The notes under the pieces were generated by a model. It saw only the letters and a list, made by a program, of their open reading frames with translations. It was not told the DNA's origin and made no database searches. Position numbers and translations under genes: made by a program. Source: Marinoscillum sp964351625 (lineage in GTDB: Bacteria; Bacteroidota; Bacteroidia; Cytophagales; Cyclobacteriaceae). Taken from it: a stretch of DNA of 64,000 bases. Shown piece by piece: positions 9,847 through 18,053 of the stretch. Within the stretch, counting starts at the first letter, position 1; the number at the start of each line of letters is the position of its first letter. The stretch is from NCBI GenBank assembly GCA_964351625.1, contig CAYGOV010000007.1, positions 62,001 through 126,000 on the forward strand, given 5' to 3'.

Positions 9847-10637
9847 ACTGCCCAAAATCGCATTTCCAGCGAAATTCTAGTCAAATCTTCGTTGTGATTG
9901 GCGGACAAGCCGTGGAGTGTGTAAGGTGAAAATAACAAGACCTCATTTTTTTCGGGATTCGGTCGTACAAGCTCCAACTCTTGATCACTTGAAATCATAC
10001 CAGGCACATTAAACGAAATACCATTCATTCTAGCCCCAGACTCAGTACGAAGGATTTTTTTTTCAGACCACAGATGTGAACCTGGCACAATCATCAATGA
10101 AGACTTTTCGTTGCTACCGACAAGAGGCACGTAAATATTGATAGCATTTCTGTTTTCATCTTGCCATACATCTCGATGCAAAGGATTGTAATCTGTAGCG
10201 CCAGGTCGTATTACACGAAAATGAAAAACACGCTCTTGATTAATCGGCTTGATGCTTTTTACTTTGAATCCCAATATTTCGCTGATCCGCTCTTCTACTA
10301 TGGATATATCAATAGGAAACTCATGCGCATCGTAGAGCTTAGTCCTATTCACTACCTTCAAGTGAAGGTCATATTGATCTCTAATCAGTCGGTGGTAATA
10401 CTCCGGCAAAAAGCCATCGTCGCATACAATTCCTGAATCAATCAGTGTCTTTTGAAATAGCTTTTTGAATCCTAAAAAAAAATCTAGCCAGGTACTCACG
10501 GGTAAAAACTGGTGAACTGAATAGCCTATTTGGTGCCAATCTTGGTCTATTGTGAGATCTTGATCTACTTTGGAGAGGACAACATCTTTGCCTCGCACTA
10601 CTTTACCAAATACGATATCCTTACCTTCTATTGTCAT
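9843..10637 (-). CDS. Phytanoyl-CoA dioxygenase-like Fe(II)/2-oxoglutarate oxygenase
   Basis: The 264-residue product has the iron-binding facial triad of PhyH-type oxygenases: H-x-D in LHRDVWQDE and the distal His in LLFSPYTLHGLS, followed by the 2-oxoglutarate-binding Arg in TRISLEMRFW. The family hydroxylates unactivated carbons of lipids, amino acids, sugars or secondary metabolites. Next to glycan genes it may hydroxylate a sugar or lipid, but this is inference. Its start lies 17 bp inside the 3' end of rsgA on the same strand, so it is probably the last gene of a waaA-rsgA-phyH transcript. Confidence 0.8.
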   Translation of the reverse strand: MTIEGKDIVFGKVVRGKDVVLSKVDQDLTIDQDWHQIGYSVHQFLPVSTWLDFFLGFKKLFQKTLIDSGIVCDDGFLPEYYHRLIRDQYDLHLKVVNRTKLYDAHEFPIDISIVEERISEILGFKVKSIKPINQERVFHFRVIRPGATDYNPLHRDVWQDENRNAINIYVPLVGSNEKSSLMIVPGSHLWSEKKILRTESGARMNGISFNVPGMISSDQELELVRPNPEKNEVLLFSPYTLHGLSANHNEDLTRISLEMRFWAV

Positions 10638-11535
10638 CTGGCTGTAGCATACTTAGATAACTATTGTATCGCTCTTCCACTATTACTCCATTCTCCAAAG
10701 CATTTTGGATAGCACAACCTGGCTCGCCGTTGTGAAGGCAGTTGTGGAATCGACATTCTCCTAAGAAGGCTCGCATCTCGGGGAAATAGTGCGCTAGTTC
10801 TTCTGGTTCAATCTCGGAAAGCCCCAGCTCCTTGATGCCAGGCGTGTCAATGATAGCAGTAGTTTCATCGAGAAAAAACATCTCCGCAAATGTCGTAGTA
10901 TGGACACCTTTATTAGCAAATCCAGAGATCTCAGCGGTTTTCTGATCAACCTCCGGAAGCAATAGATTCACCAAAGTGGATTTTCCAGCTCCCGAATGCC
11001 CAGAGAGCATCGTAGTTTTTCCCTGCAGTATTGCCACAATCTCAGGTGAAAGTGCATTATGCAAAAACGAGGTTTTTAGAAATTGATAACCCACCTTTTT
11101 CTCATAGATAAACTGCAAAAAATTCAGTGCTTCTAGTTCCTCCGCGGCGAGAATATCTGTCTTGTTAAAAATGATAACCCCAGGAATCCTAAAGGCTTCC
11201 AAAGTCACGAGAAACCTATCTATAAACCCCAAAGACGTTCTTGGCTCCTTGAAAGTAGCTATCATGATGGCCTGATCTACATTGGCAGCTATTAGATGAT
11301 CATGGTGCTTCTTCTTAGGCGAGCGACGGATGATATAGTTGGTCCGATTATCTATCTCGGCTATCATCCATTCATCAGCTTGCTGTTCTAAAATCACTGT
11401 ATCACCCACAGCAATTGGGTTGGTGATTTTCTTGTCATCCAACTTGAACTTACCTCGCAATCGCGCATTTACAAAGCCTTCGTCAGTCTTCACACGATAC
11501 CACGAACCGGTAGATTTAGTGACCAGACCTTTCAT
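10621..11535 (-). CDS. rsgA: Ribosome small-subunit-dependent GTPase A
   Basis: With ATG at 11535 the protein has 304 residues. It is a circularly permuted GTPase: an N-terminal OB-fold, then G4 (FNKTD), then the P-loop GHSGAGKST, then G3 (IDTPG), and finally a zinc-binding tail with the Cys/His spacing in CRFHNCLHNGEPGC. RsgA releases assembly factors and checks the decoding centre during 30S maturation. The ATGA overlap with waaA means translational coupling. A TTG two codons further upstream is not needed. Confidence 0.95.
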   Translation of the reverse strand: MKGLVTKSTGSWYRVKTDEGFVNARLRGKFKLDDKKITNPIAVGDTVILEQQADEWMIAEIDNRTNYIIRRSPKKKHHDHLIAANVDQAIMIATFKEPRTSLGFIDRFLVTLEAFRIPGVIIFNKTDILAAEELEALNFLQFIYEKKVGYQFLKTSFLHNALSPEIVAILQGKTTMLSGHSGAGKSTLVNLLLPEVDQKTAEISGFANKGVHTTTFAEMFFLDETTAIIDTPGIKELGLSEIEPEELAHYFPEMRAFLGECRFHNCLHNGEPGCAIQNALENGVIVEERYNSYLSMLQPDDNRR

Positions 11536-12767
11536 AGCCAATGCTTAATATGATTCATCATCTTCTCTGAGGCACCTGCGCCATCCGCCACAAACTTACG
11601 AGAGATTCCCCCAACTTCTTTCCTAAGGACTCCATCCTTCAATAGTTTTGTGACTTTTAGGTTTAGTTCATCAAAACTCGAATAAGTCTCCAATCCACCC
11701 AATTTCCGCAATTGCTTGACTTCATTAAATTTCTCATTGGACTTATTCTCACCTATTAAAATTGGCAATCCAAAAGCCGCAGGTTCGAGCACGTTGTGAA
11801 CAGCCCCTCTGAATGCTCCTCCGACTATTGCAAGGTCGGCGTAGGCGTAAATTCTTGAAAGCAAGCCTATTTCGTCAATAATGAGAACATTGCTAATTTG
11901 AATATTTGAGAAATCGTAAAATGTATAGAAGCAAGCATCTGCTATCCCAAAGCCACTGCTAACCTCTTCATCTATTACATGTGGCACTATAATAAAGCAA
12001 ACCTCACTTCGGTATTTATCTATCAATGGCTTCAAGTAATGCATATCGGAAGGCCAAACACTTCCAGCTACTATACACGGTTTGTCTGATTTGAAAGCTT
12101 TTATGTCTCCCAATTCAGATGAGCCTTTGCTGATCTCATTTACACGGTCAAAACGACTGTCTCCAAGTACCAAAGAGTTATTGAAACCAATATCTTCTAG
12201 CAACAGCTGACTCTTCGCATCTTGCACAAAAAAGTGATGAAATGCCTTTAATGCCTTTTTGAAAAACCTCCCGTAAGGCTTGAAATAGAACTGACCTTTA
12301 CGGAATATCCCTGCGACTAGATATGTAGGCACTTGACTTTTTTCAAGGGCGGACAAATAATGATACCAGAGATCATACTTGATGAATAGCGCCAAATCTG
12401 GTTTTACTAAGGTTAAAAATTTCTTGGCATTATGACTGGTATCGAATGGTAAATAATAGACGTAATCTAAATTAGCGTCTTTAATGCCTTGGCGATAGCC
12501 AGAAGGTGAAAAAAAGGTGAGGATAGTGTGTATCGATTTATTCTCATACTTGATGGCATCAATCAAAGGTTTGGCTTGCTCAAGCTCCCCAAATGATGCC
12601 AGATGAATCCAAACCAATTTACCATCAGGACGCTTAAAAGTAGTTTCCAACTTTAATAGTGCATTCTTTCTTTGAACGATGAAATCTCGGGCGCGATCAT
12701 TCATTGCAGCTGCCAACCAGACAGTCATACGATACATCACCAACCCAAAATCATACACAAACCTCAT
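11532..12767 (-). CDS. waaA: 3-deoxy-D-manno-octulosonic acid transferase
   Basis: A 411-residue GT-B enzyme of family GT30. Features are the single N-terminal hydrophobic anchor, the WIHLASFGELEQAKPLI segment with the catalytic glutamate, ALFIKYDLWYHYL, and the donor-site region AIVGGAFRGAVHNVLEPAAFG. WaaA transfers Kdo from CMP-Kdo to lipid A precursors at the inner membrane, so the organism makes a Kdo-containing lipopolysaccharide. It is followed directly by rsgA and preceded by the terminator of ahpC. Confidence 0.93.
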   Translation of the reverse strand: MRFVYDFGLVMYRMTVWLAAAMNDRARDFIVQRKNALLKLETTFKRPDGKLVWIHLASFGELEQAKPLIDAIKYENKSIHTILTFFSPSGYRQGIKDANLDYVYYLPFDTSHNAKKFLTLVKPDLALFIKYDLWYHYLSALEKSQVPTYLVAGIFRKGQFYFKPYGRFFKKALKAFHHFFVQDAKSQLLLEDIGFNNSLVLGDSRFDRVNEISKGSSELGDIKAFKSDKPCIVAGSVWPSDMHYLKPLIDKYRSEVCFIIVPHVIDEEVSSGFGIADACFYTFYDFSNIQISNVLIIDEIGLLSRIYAYADLAIVGGAFRGAVHNVLEPAAFGLPILIGENKSNEKFNEVKQLRKLGGLETYSSFDELNLKVTKLLKDGVLRKEVGGISRKFVADGAGASEKMMNHIKHWL

Positions 12768-12797
12768 AAGCGAAATTAGCCATAGCCACTAAACAGA

Positions 12798-12824
12798 AAA
12801 AGCCATCCCGACGGGATGGCTTTT
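12798..12824 (-). terminator. Intrinsic terminator after ahpC
   Basis: A 12-bp perfect stem (12798-12809 with 12813-12824), core GCCATCCC/GGGATGGC, closes a 3-nt loop, with A and T runs at its ends. It lies 20 bp past the ahpC stop and before waaA, so it separates the two same-strand genes. Confidence 0.85.
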
Positions 12825-12844
12825 GATTATTCTTATCAATCAGA

Positions 12845-13474
12845 TTAGTGAGATGACAAGTATGAAGCGACACCATCTCTGGTTGCTTGCATTGCATCTT
12901 TTCCTTCTTCCCAATTTGCAGGGCAAACTTCACCATGCTTTTCTACATATTGCCAAGCATCAACTACACGCAACATCTCTGTGATGTTTCTCCCAAGAGG
13001 AAGGTCATTGATAGTTTCATGTCTTACAACACCAGTTTTATCAATAAAGAAAGTACCTCTATACGCGATAGGAGCACCTTCAAATATCAATCTGTTGTCC
13101 TCGTCGTAGTTCCAGTCTCCTGCCAGTACACCAAAATTGCTGGCGATAGTTTTAGCAGTATCTGCTACTAATGGGTAGGTCACTCCCTCTATTCCACCTT
13201 TAGCTTTCTCAGTCATCAACCAAGCCAAGTGAGTCTCTTCAGTATCACATGACGCACCTACTACTTGTACACCTCTTTTTTCAAACTCTGCAAGTTTCTC
13301 TTGAAAAGCCAAAATCTCCGTTGGACACACAAAAGTGAAATCCTTTGGATAGAAAAAGAACATCACTTCTTTCTTTCCGATATAATCTGCTAATGTGAAA
13401 TTATCTACAATTTCTTCTCCGTTAATTACTGCTGGCGCATCAAAGATTGGCGCCTTTTTTCCTACTAATGACAT
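12845..13474 (-). CDS. ahpC: Alkyl hydroperoxide reductase C / 2-Cys peroxiredoxin
   Basis: A 209-residue typical 2-Cys peroxiredoxin. The peroxidatic cysteine is C50 in FTFVCPTE and the resolving cysteine is C184 in HGEVCPANW. It reduces hydrogen peroxide and organic peroxides in the cytoplasm, with electrons from a thioredoxin- or AhpF-type partner that is not in this window. It is a single-gene unit: a strong terminator follows it, and a good Bacteroidota-type promoter lies about 170 bp upstream at 13646-13677. Confidence 0.95.
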   Translation of the reverse strand: MSLVGKKAPIFDAPAVINGEEIVDNFTLADYIGKKEVMFFFYPKDFTFVCPTEILAFQEKLAEFEKRGVQVVGASCDTEETHLAWLMTEKAKGGIEGVTYPLVADTAKTIASNFGVLAGDWNYDEDNRLIFEGAPIAYRGTFFIDKTGVVRHETINDLPLGRNITEMLRVVDAWQYVEKHGEVCPANWEEGKDAMQATRDGVASYLSSH

Positions 13475-13645
13475 AAATTTTAATCGTTACTTATTTGGTT
13501 TTACAATCGTTCCTATGAGACTACTTACCGCAACTCATTGTTTATAAAAATTTAGTGTTACTCGTTATAATTTATCTAGCTACTACCTCGCGACCTCTTT
13601 GATGATTGATATTAGCACTTTTAGCCCTGGCTCTTGTTTCAGGCG

Positions 13646-13677
13646 CAAAATTAAGGTTTTAGCCAACCTAGAGCAAA
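13646..13677 (-). promoter_or_regulatory. Promoter of ahpC (Bacteroidota type)
   Basis: On the minus strand the sequence reads TTTG, 20 nt, then TAATTTTG. This matches the known Bacteroidota consensus TTTG-N19-21-TAnnTTTG exactly. Transcription would begin near 13640, giving a leader of about 165 nt before the ahpC ATG at 13474. Confidence 0.55.
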
Positions 13678-13843
13678 ACTTCCCCCACCTTTTATAAGCA
13701 TACCCAAAATCCCTTTGCTTATTTCTATTAAAAATGAGTTTTACTGTGACTTTTAGTTAGTGAAGAATACCTAGATCACGGTATATGTATATTCACAAAG
13801 TGGCTTTACTTTTGATAATGATAGCTTAAGTCGCAAGAATCGC

Positions 13844-13851
13844 TATTTTTG
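13844..13851 (+). promoter_or_regulatory. Possible -7 box of the lipoprotein gene
   Basis: TATTTTTG matches TAnnTTTG and lies 23 bp before the ATG at 13875. No good -33 element is seen at the proper distance. An alternative box, TACTTTTG, is at 13807-13814. Confidence 0.25.
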
Positions 13852-13874
13852 TTAAAAATCAAATAGAAGAAATA

Positions 13875-14447
13875 ATGAAAAACTTAACAATTATCACTGC
13901 CTTAGCCATATTGGCTTGTTCGTGTGGTGACGCAGGGGTTGGATTTAATGTAGGAAAAGAGTTTCCAATTGCAATACCGATTGAATTCAGCGATATTCCT
14001 GATGGTATTCCTGACGGCTTTGGAAATTTTAACCCTCCAGCATTTGAAGAGTCTGTTGATTATACACTTGCCAAAGTGGACGCTTTTGATGGCATAGATA
14101 TCGGAGAAGTTGTTGTCAAAGGATTCGCTTATGAAATCCGAGGAATAGAAGCCATAGCAAACGAAAACATTGAAGTAGAAGCAATGTCGCTCGTTTTTTC
14201 GGCCAACAACAATGCGTTTGCTACCATTGATATAGCGAGCCAATTTAATGGCAATATCTTTGAGAACATCAGTAAAACTGCATTAAACGAAAATGAATTT
14301 GATGCGGATGTATTATCAGGTCTTTTACTTCAAGGAGGTGTAATCAAAGGTGAAGTAACGTTTGATTTTGCTGAAGTACCTACGACGAATTTCGATTTCG
14401 AATTTGTGTTATACTTCGATGTACTGTTAAAAGCAAGAGACCTTTAA
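13875..14447 (+). CDS. Lipoprotein of unknown function
   Basis: A 190-residue protein with a lipoprotein signal peptide ending in ILAC or ACSC, so it is probably lipidated and sent to the envelope. The mature part is acidic and predicted mostly beta, with no motif I recognise. It is followed 25 bp later by the DUF6588 gene, and both end before a strong terminator, so they form a two-gene unit. A shared role at the outer membrane is an inference. Confidence 0.7.
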   Translation: MKNLTIITALAILACSCGDAGVGFNVGKEFPIAIPIEFSDIPDGIPDGFGNFNPPAFEESVDYTLAKVDAFDGIDIGEVVVKGFAYEIRGIEAIANENIEVEAMSLVFSANNNAFATIDIASQFNGNIFENISKTALNENEFDADVLSGLLLQGGVIKGEVTFDFAEVPTTNFDFEFVLYFDVLLKARDL

Positions 14448-14472
14448 TTCAATCGATCTAAAGAATAAAACT

Positions 14473-15495
14473 ATGAAAAAAATATTTATAACTTTTGTAT
14501 TTGCTACTTTGACTTACGCTAGTCAGGCGCAAGATCTTGATTTGGGCTCTTTCCTAGAAGGTGGTGTCGAAGATGGTAATAAGTTGATGCAAAGCTACCT
14601 TGAGCCTGTTTTTGTCGGTTTTGGATATGCAATGAACGCTGGATGGTACAATACTGGAAAGCCACACAAAGTTGCTGGTTTTGACTTGACTATTAATGTA
14701 AATGCTGCTCAGGTACCTACCAGCGCTCAGTATTTCACTATCAATCCAAGTGATTACAACAACTTAACTACAGCACCAGCTGAAAGAGGACAAACTCAAT
14801 ACCCAACCATTCTCGGGCCTAATCTCAGAGCTGGTGATATCCCATATCTTGTATTCAATGAAAATACAGCAGATGAATATGATGACATAAAAATTTCCGC
14901 TCCCACAGGTTTAGGAATGGAAGAAGTGATTGGATTTAATGCTGTCCCTGCTCCAGCTGTTCAAGTAGGAATAGGATTAATCAAGAATACAGAATTAAAA
15001 ATCAGACTTGTTCCCGAGCAAACTTTTGGTGACCCAGGGCAAGAATTCTCTACCAAACTTTTTGGACTCGGGGTGATGCATGACGTAAAACAATGGATCC
15101 CTGGCATCAAAAATTTACCTTTCGATCTGTCTGGATTTTTTGCTTTCAGCAAAATGACCAATCGAATGAATCTTGATTCTAATCTTCCAGACAATGTTGG
15201 AGAATTCGACGTTTCAGGAACGACTTTTCAAGCAATCGTTTCCAAAAAATTAGCGATTCTCACGCTTTACGGCGCTGTAGGATATAGCTCTAGTAATGTG
15301 AAATTCAATATGAAAGGAGAGTACGCAACAGAAACAGCAACTTTTACAGATCCTATCTCTTTAGAATATAGCAATGGTGGGTTTAGAGCAAATATTGGTG
15401 CGAGAATCAAGTTATTGATATTCACTTTCCATGCAGCTTATGCTGTAGCAGAGTACAATACTGTCAACGCTGGTTTTGGAATAAGCATTAGATAA
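14473..15495 (+). CDS. DUF6588 family outer-membrane beta-barrel-like protein
   Basis: The 340-residue product has a signal peptide (KKIFITFVFATLTYASQAQ) and a long beta-rich body with alternating aromatic/glycine strands. The segment EPVFVGFGYAMNAGWYNTGK followed by KVAGFDLTINVNAAQVP fits the DUF6588 family of Bacteroidota, as I remember it. It ends with NTVNAGFGISIR, compatible with a beta-barrel C-terminal strand. Function is unknown. It shares a transcript with the upstream lipoprotein. Confidence 0.7.
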   Translation: MKKIFITFVFATLTYASQAQDLDLGSFLEGGVEDGNKLMQSYLEPVFVGFGYAMNAGWYNTGKPHKVAGFDLTINVNAAQVPTSAQYFTINPSDYNNLTTAPAERGQTQYPTILGPNLRAGDIPYLVFNENTADEYDDIKISAPTGLGMEEVIGFNAVPAPAVQVGIGLIKNTELKIRLVPEQTFGDPGQEFSTKLFGLGVMHDVKQWIPGIKNLPFDLSGFFAFSKMTNRMNLDSNLPDNVGEFDVSGTTFQAIVSKKLAILTLYGAVGYSSSNVKFNMKGEYATETATFTDPISLEYSNGGFRANIGARIKLLIFTFHAAYAVAEYNTVNAGFGISIR

Positions 15496-15517
15496 GAATT
15501 TTTTAACTTCAAAAAAT

Positions 15518-15549
15518 AAAAAGCGAGCCATGGCTCGCTTTTTTTATTT
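15518..15549 (+). terminator. Intrinsic terminator after the DUF6588 gene
   Basis: The palindrome AAAAGCGAGCC/GGCTCGCTTTT around a CATG centre is followed by a T-rich run (15541-15549). It lies 23 bp past the stop at 15495 and only 10 bp before the next gene start, so the next gene needs either read-through or a promoter that overlaps this hairpin. Confidence 0.85.
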
Positions 15550-15558
15550 TACAGAAGA

Positions 15559-17454
15559 ATGAAATACCTATTCATTTTGCTGGCCTTCCCAATAACCGTA
15601 TTTGGAACAAATCTAGATACTGTTCACGTATCTAAAAATCAGATATTAGTGCTTAGGGATACAATTTATGCTCCAGATGTGGATACAGTATTTTATGTAC
15701 CCTCAGATAACTACAAAATAAGGGGCAATCCTTATAAGTCTTCTACAGACTTCTATCAAAAAATGAAAGAAATAACCGGTCAAAACAAAGTGACTGCACA
15801 GATCTTCGATCTACTCTATGTCAATAGTGGCTCGAGAAATGAATCAAAACCAAAAAAAACACGAACATCAGATGAGCCATTCAAGCCATATGAAGGTCAA
15901 CGAGTAGCCAGTGTCCGCATTCTACATGTAGATATTTTTGAGGGAAGTGTAAAAGATACGCTTCGCCAAGCATCATCTGATTTGGCAATACTTGCAAATC
16001 GGTTACATTTAACGACTTGGAATCAAGTCATTAGAAACAACTTACTCTTAAAAGTTGATGACGAGATTGATCCCTTCGAACTTGCAGATAATGAACGGAT
16101 ACTTCGTTCCTTGAGATTTATTGAAGATGCCAAAATCTACGTCAAACCGATAGGGAATAATAGTGCTGAACTTATTATAGTTGTGAAAGACAGATGGTCT
16201 TGGGGTACTGATGCTCGGTTGGAAAATTATGATCAATTCAGAATAGAGGTTTTTAATAGAAATATCGCCGGCTGGGGAAAATCCGCTTCTTTCACTTGGC
16301 TCTATGACAATAGTAGTGAGCCAAGAAGTGGATATGAATTACGAACAGGTGGGCAAAACATCCAAAATACAATAACTAGCTGGGATGTAAACTATTCCAC
16401 AAATAAGGAAACTAAATCATGGGGGATCTATTTGCAAAAGGATTTTGTGGCTCCAGAAATCAAATATGGGGGTGGTGTAGATTTAAGAAAACGAAGAGAC
16501 TCACTTCTCTCCATTGATCGCACTACTTCTCTCCCTAGTAGCTATAACCTTGATTATCAAGATATTTGGATAGGTAGGTCATTTCGATTGCCTTCCGAAA
16601 ATGCAAGGAAGAACTTGATTGTTGCTACACGTTATTTGAATCATTCGTTCAAAAAGCAACCATACGTCAGCCTTGATAGTAATTTCCTCTTCTACAAAAG
16701 AAAAATTATACTTACAGAAGCAAGTTTATCCAATAGAAAATTTTTGAAAAGTAATTATGTCAGCTCATTTGGTATCTCTGAGGATATCCCTTTGGGCTAT
16801 CGTCTCAGTTATCTATTTGGAGTTGATTTCAATCAATTCTATTCACAAAAATATTTTGGGTTTCAGTTCTACTGGAGTTTCTTCGTTAGCAACTTCGGCT
16901 ATCTGCTTATCAATCAAGAAGTAGGAGGTTATGATCGAGAACGAATTGAAAATGGGGTATATCGTTCCCGTTTAGATTACTTCACTCCGCTGATTTCTAT
17001 TAATAGATATCACATTAGAAATTTTGTAAAGCTTTCTTTTGTAGAAGGAATTAATCAGCCAGACTACCGCAGCATTTCACTTCGTCGAAGGGTGAGAGAT
17101 ATAGAAGGCCCACAAATTATTGGCAATAGTGCCATTTCCTTTTCAGTCGAGAGTGTCACCTATACCCCATGGTATTTCTATGGATTCAGGTTTGCCCCAT
17201 TCACGTATTATAATGTTGGTGAGATTTGGGATGATAGAAAAAACGCTGAGACCCATTACAGATACCAGGGTTTGGGTTTGGGTGTAAGAATAAAAAATGA
17301 AAGTTTAGTCATAAACACATTAGAGCTTAGATTCACTAAGTTTCTAAAAGCACCGATAGGGAGTGCTAAGACTATTTTTTCCCTCTCTACTACCATTCCA
17401 TTAAGCTTTGGTAACATTTTCACCTATAAGCCAACGTTCACATCATTTGAGTAA
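15559..17454 (+). CDS. BamA/TamA-like outer membrane protein with POTRA region
   Basis: A 631-residue protein with a short signal peptide (KYLFILLAFPITVFG). The region from about residue 115 to 215 looks like a POTRA domain (ILHVDIFEG, DEIDPFELADNERILRSLRFIEDAKIYV, AELIIVVKDRWS). The rest is a long beta-rich stretch expected to be a 16-strand barrel. BamA-superfamily proteins insert or export proteins or lipids at the outer membrane. It is too short, with too few POTRA domains, to be the main BamA, so it is a paralogue of unknown cargo. Confidence 0.75.
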   Translation: MKYLFILLAFPITVFGTNLDTVHVSKNQILVLRDTIYAPDVDTVFYVPSDNYKIRGNPYKSSTDFYQKMKEITGQNKVTAQIFDLLYVNSGSRNESKPKKTRTSDEPFKPYEGQRVASVRILHVDIFEGSVKDTLRQASSDLAILANRLHLTTWNQVIRNNLLLKVDDEIDPFELADNERILRSLRFIEDAKIYVKPIGNNSAELIIVVKDRWSWGTDARLENYDQFRIEVFNRNIAGWGKSASFTWLYDNSSEPRSGYELRTGGQNIQNTITSWDVNYSTNKETKSWGIYLQKDFVAPEIKYGGGVDLRKRRDSLLSIDRTTSLPSSYNLDYQDIWIGRSFRLPSENARKNLIVATRYLNHSFKKQPYVSLDSNFLFYKRKIILTEASLSNRKFLKSNYVSSFGISEDIPLGYRLSYLFGVDFNQFYSQKYFGFQFYWSFFVSNFGYLLINQEVGGYDRERIENGVYRSRLDYFTPLISINRYHIRNFVKLSFVEGINQPDYRSISLRRRVRDIEGPQIIGNSAISFSVESVTYTPWYFYGFRFAPFTYYNVGEIWDDRKNAETHYRYQGLGLGVRIKNESLVINTLELRFTKFLKAPIGSAKTIFSLSTTIPLSFGNIFTYKPTFTSFE

Positions 17455-17461
17455 AAAGAAA

Positions 17462-17488
17462 AGTCCCGACAAAATCGGGACTCTTCTT
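17462..17488 (+). terminator. Intrinsic terminator after the BamA-like gene
   Basis: An 8-bp stem AGTCCCGA/TCGGGACT (17462-17469 and 17475-17482) with a CAAAA loop lies just past the stop at 17454. The T tail is imperfect (CTTCTT). Confidence 0.7.
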
Positions 17489-17513
17489 AGATGTCAAACA
17501 GGTGTATGAATAA

Positions 17514-17547
17514 TTTGTGTTATGCTTTAGTGAATACGCTACCTTAG
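17514..17547 (+). promoter_or_regulatory. Possible promoter of the phosphatase gene
   Basis: TTTG at 17514-17517, then 22 nt, then TACCTTAG at 17540-17547. This is a near match to TTTG-N19-21-TAnnTTTG, 28 bp before the ATG at 17576 and after the upstream terminator. Confidence 0.3.
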
Positions 17548-17575
17548 TAATAGGTAACCCTCAAGCATAAAAAAA

Positions 17576-18049
17576 ATGATAAAAGTTCTTTTCGTTTGTC
17601 TCGGTAACATCTGCAGGTCGCCACTTGCCGAGGCTATATTCAAAGATAAAATCACTAAAAAAGGATTATCTGATAAGATAAAGTCAGATTCCTGTGGTAC
17701 GGCCAATTATCATACAGGCAAAGCACCAGATAATCGCAGTATCGAGATAGCTGAAAAAAATGATATCCCAATGGATCATTCCGCAAGGCAATTCCATGTC
17801 AATGACGCAAAAGAATTTGATTATCTCCTTGCCATGGATCAATCCAATTATCGAAACATCCTCCACGAAATTTCCTACAAGCCAGAAGGTCTTTTCTTAA
17901 TGAGATCATTCGACTTACAAGGCAAAGATTTGGATGTACCTGATCCATACTATGGCGGTCTGGATGGTTTTGAAGATGTATATCAAATTCTAGATCGATC
18001 TATCGATGAATTAATAGATTTCCTCATGAACGAGCACAACTTAAATTAA
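17576..18049 (+). CDS. Low-molecular-weight protein tyrosine phosphatase
   Basis: A 157-residue protein with the phosphate-binding loop C8-L-G-N-I-C13-R14-S15 right after the first beta strand, and the general-acid motif D123-P-Y-Y-G-G. It hydrolyses phosphotyrosine, or possibly phosphoarginine. In polysaccharide producers such enzymes (Wzb type) reset tyrosine kinases of the export machinery, but no kinase gene is nearby. It ends 4 bp before the convergent aspartokinase gene. Confidence 0.93.
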   Translation: MIKVLFVCLGNICRSPLAEAIFKDKITKKGLSDKIKSDSCGTANYHTGKAPDNRSIEIAEKNDIPMDHSARQFHVNDAKEFDYLLAMDQSNYRNILHEISYKPEGLFLMRSFDLQGKDLDVPDPYYGGLDGFEDVYQILDRSIDELIDFLMNEHNLN

Positions 18050-18053
18050 TCTT

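Larger units (their letters stand above)
13475..13874. other. 400-bp intergenic region between divergent ahpC and lipoprotein genes
   Basis: No convincing ORF or RNA gene is seen. The left half holds the ahpC promoter (13646-13677, minus strand) and a leader of roughly 165 nt. The right half holds two TAnnTTTG boxes on the plus strand, at 13807-13814 and 13844-13851, either of which could serve the lipoprotein gene. The remainder is AT-rich. Confidence 0.6.
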
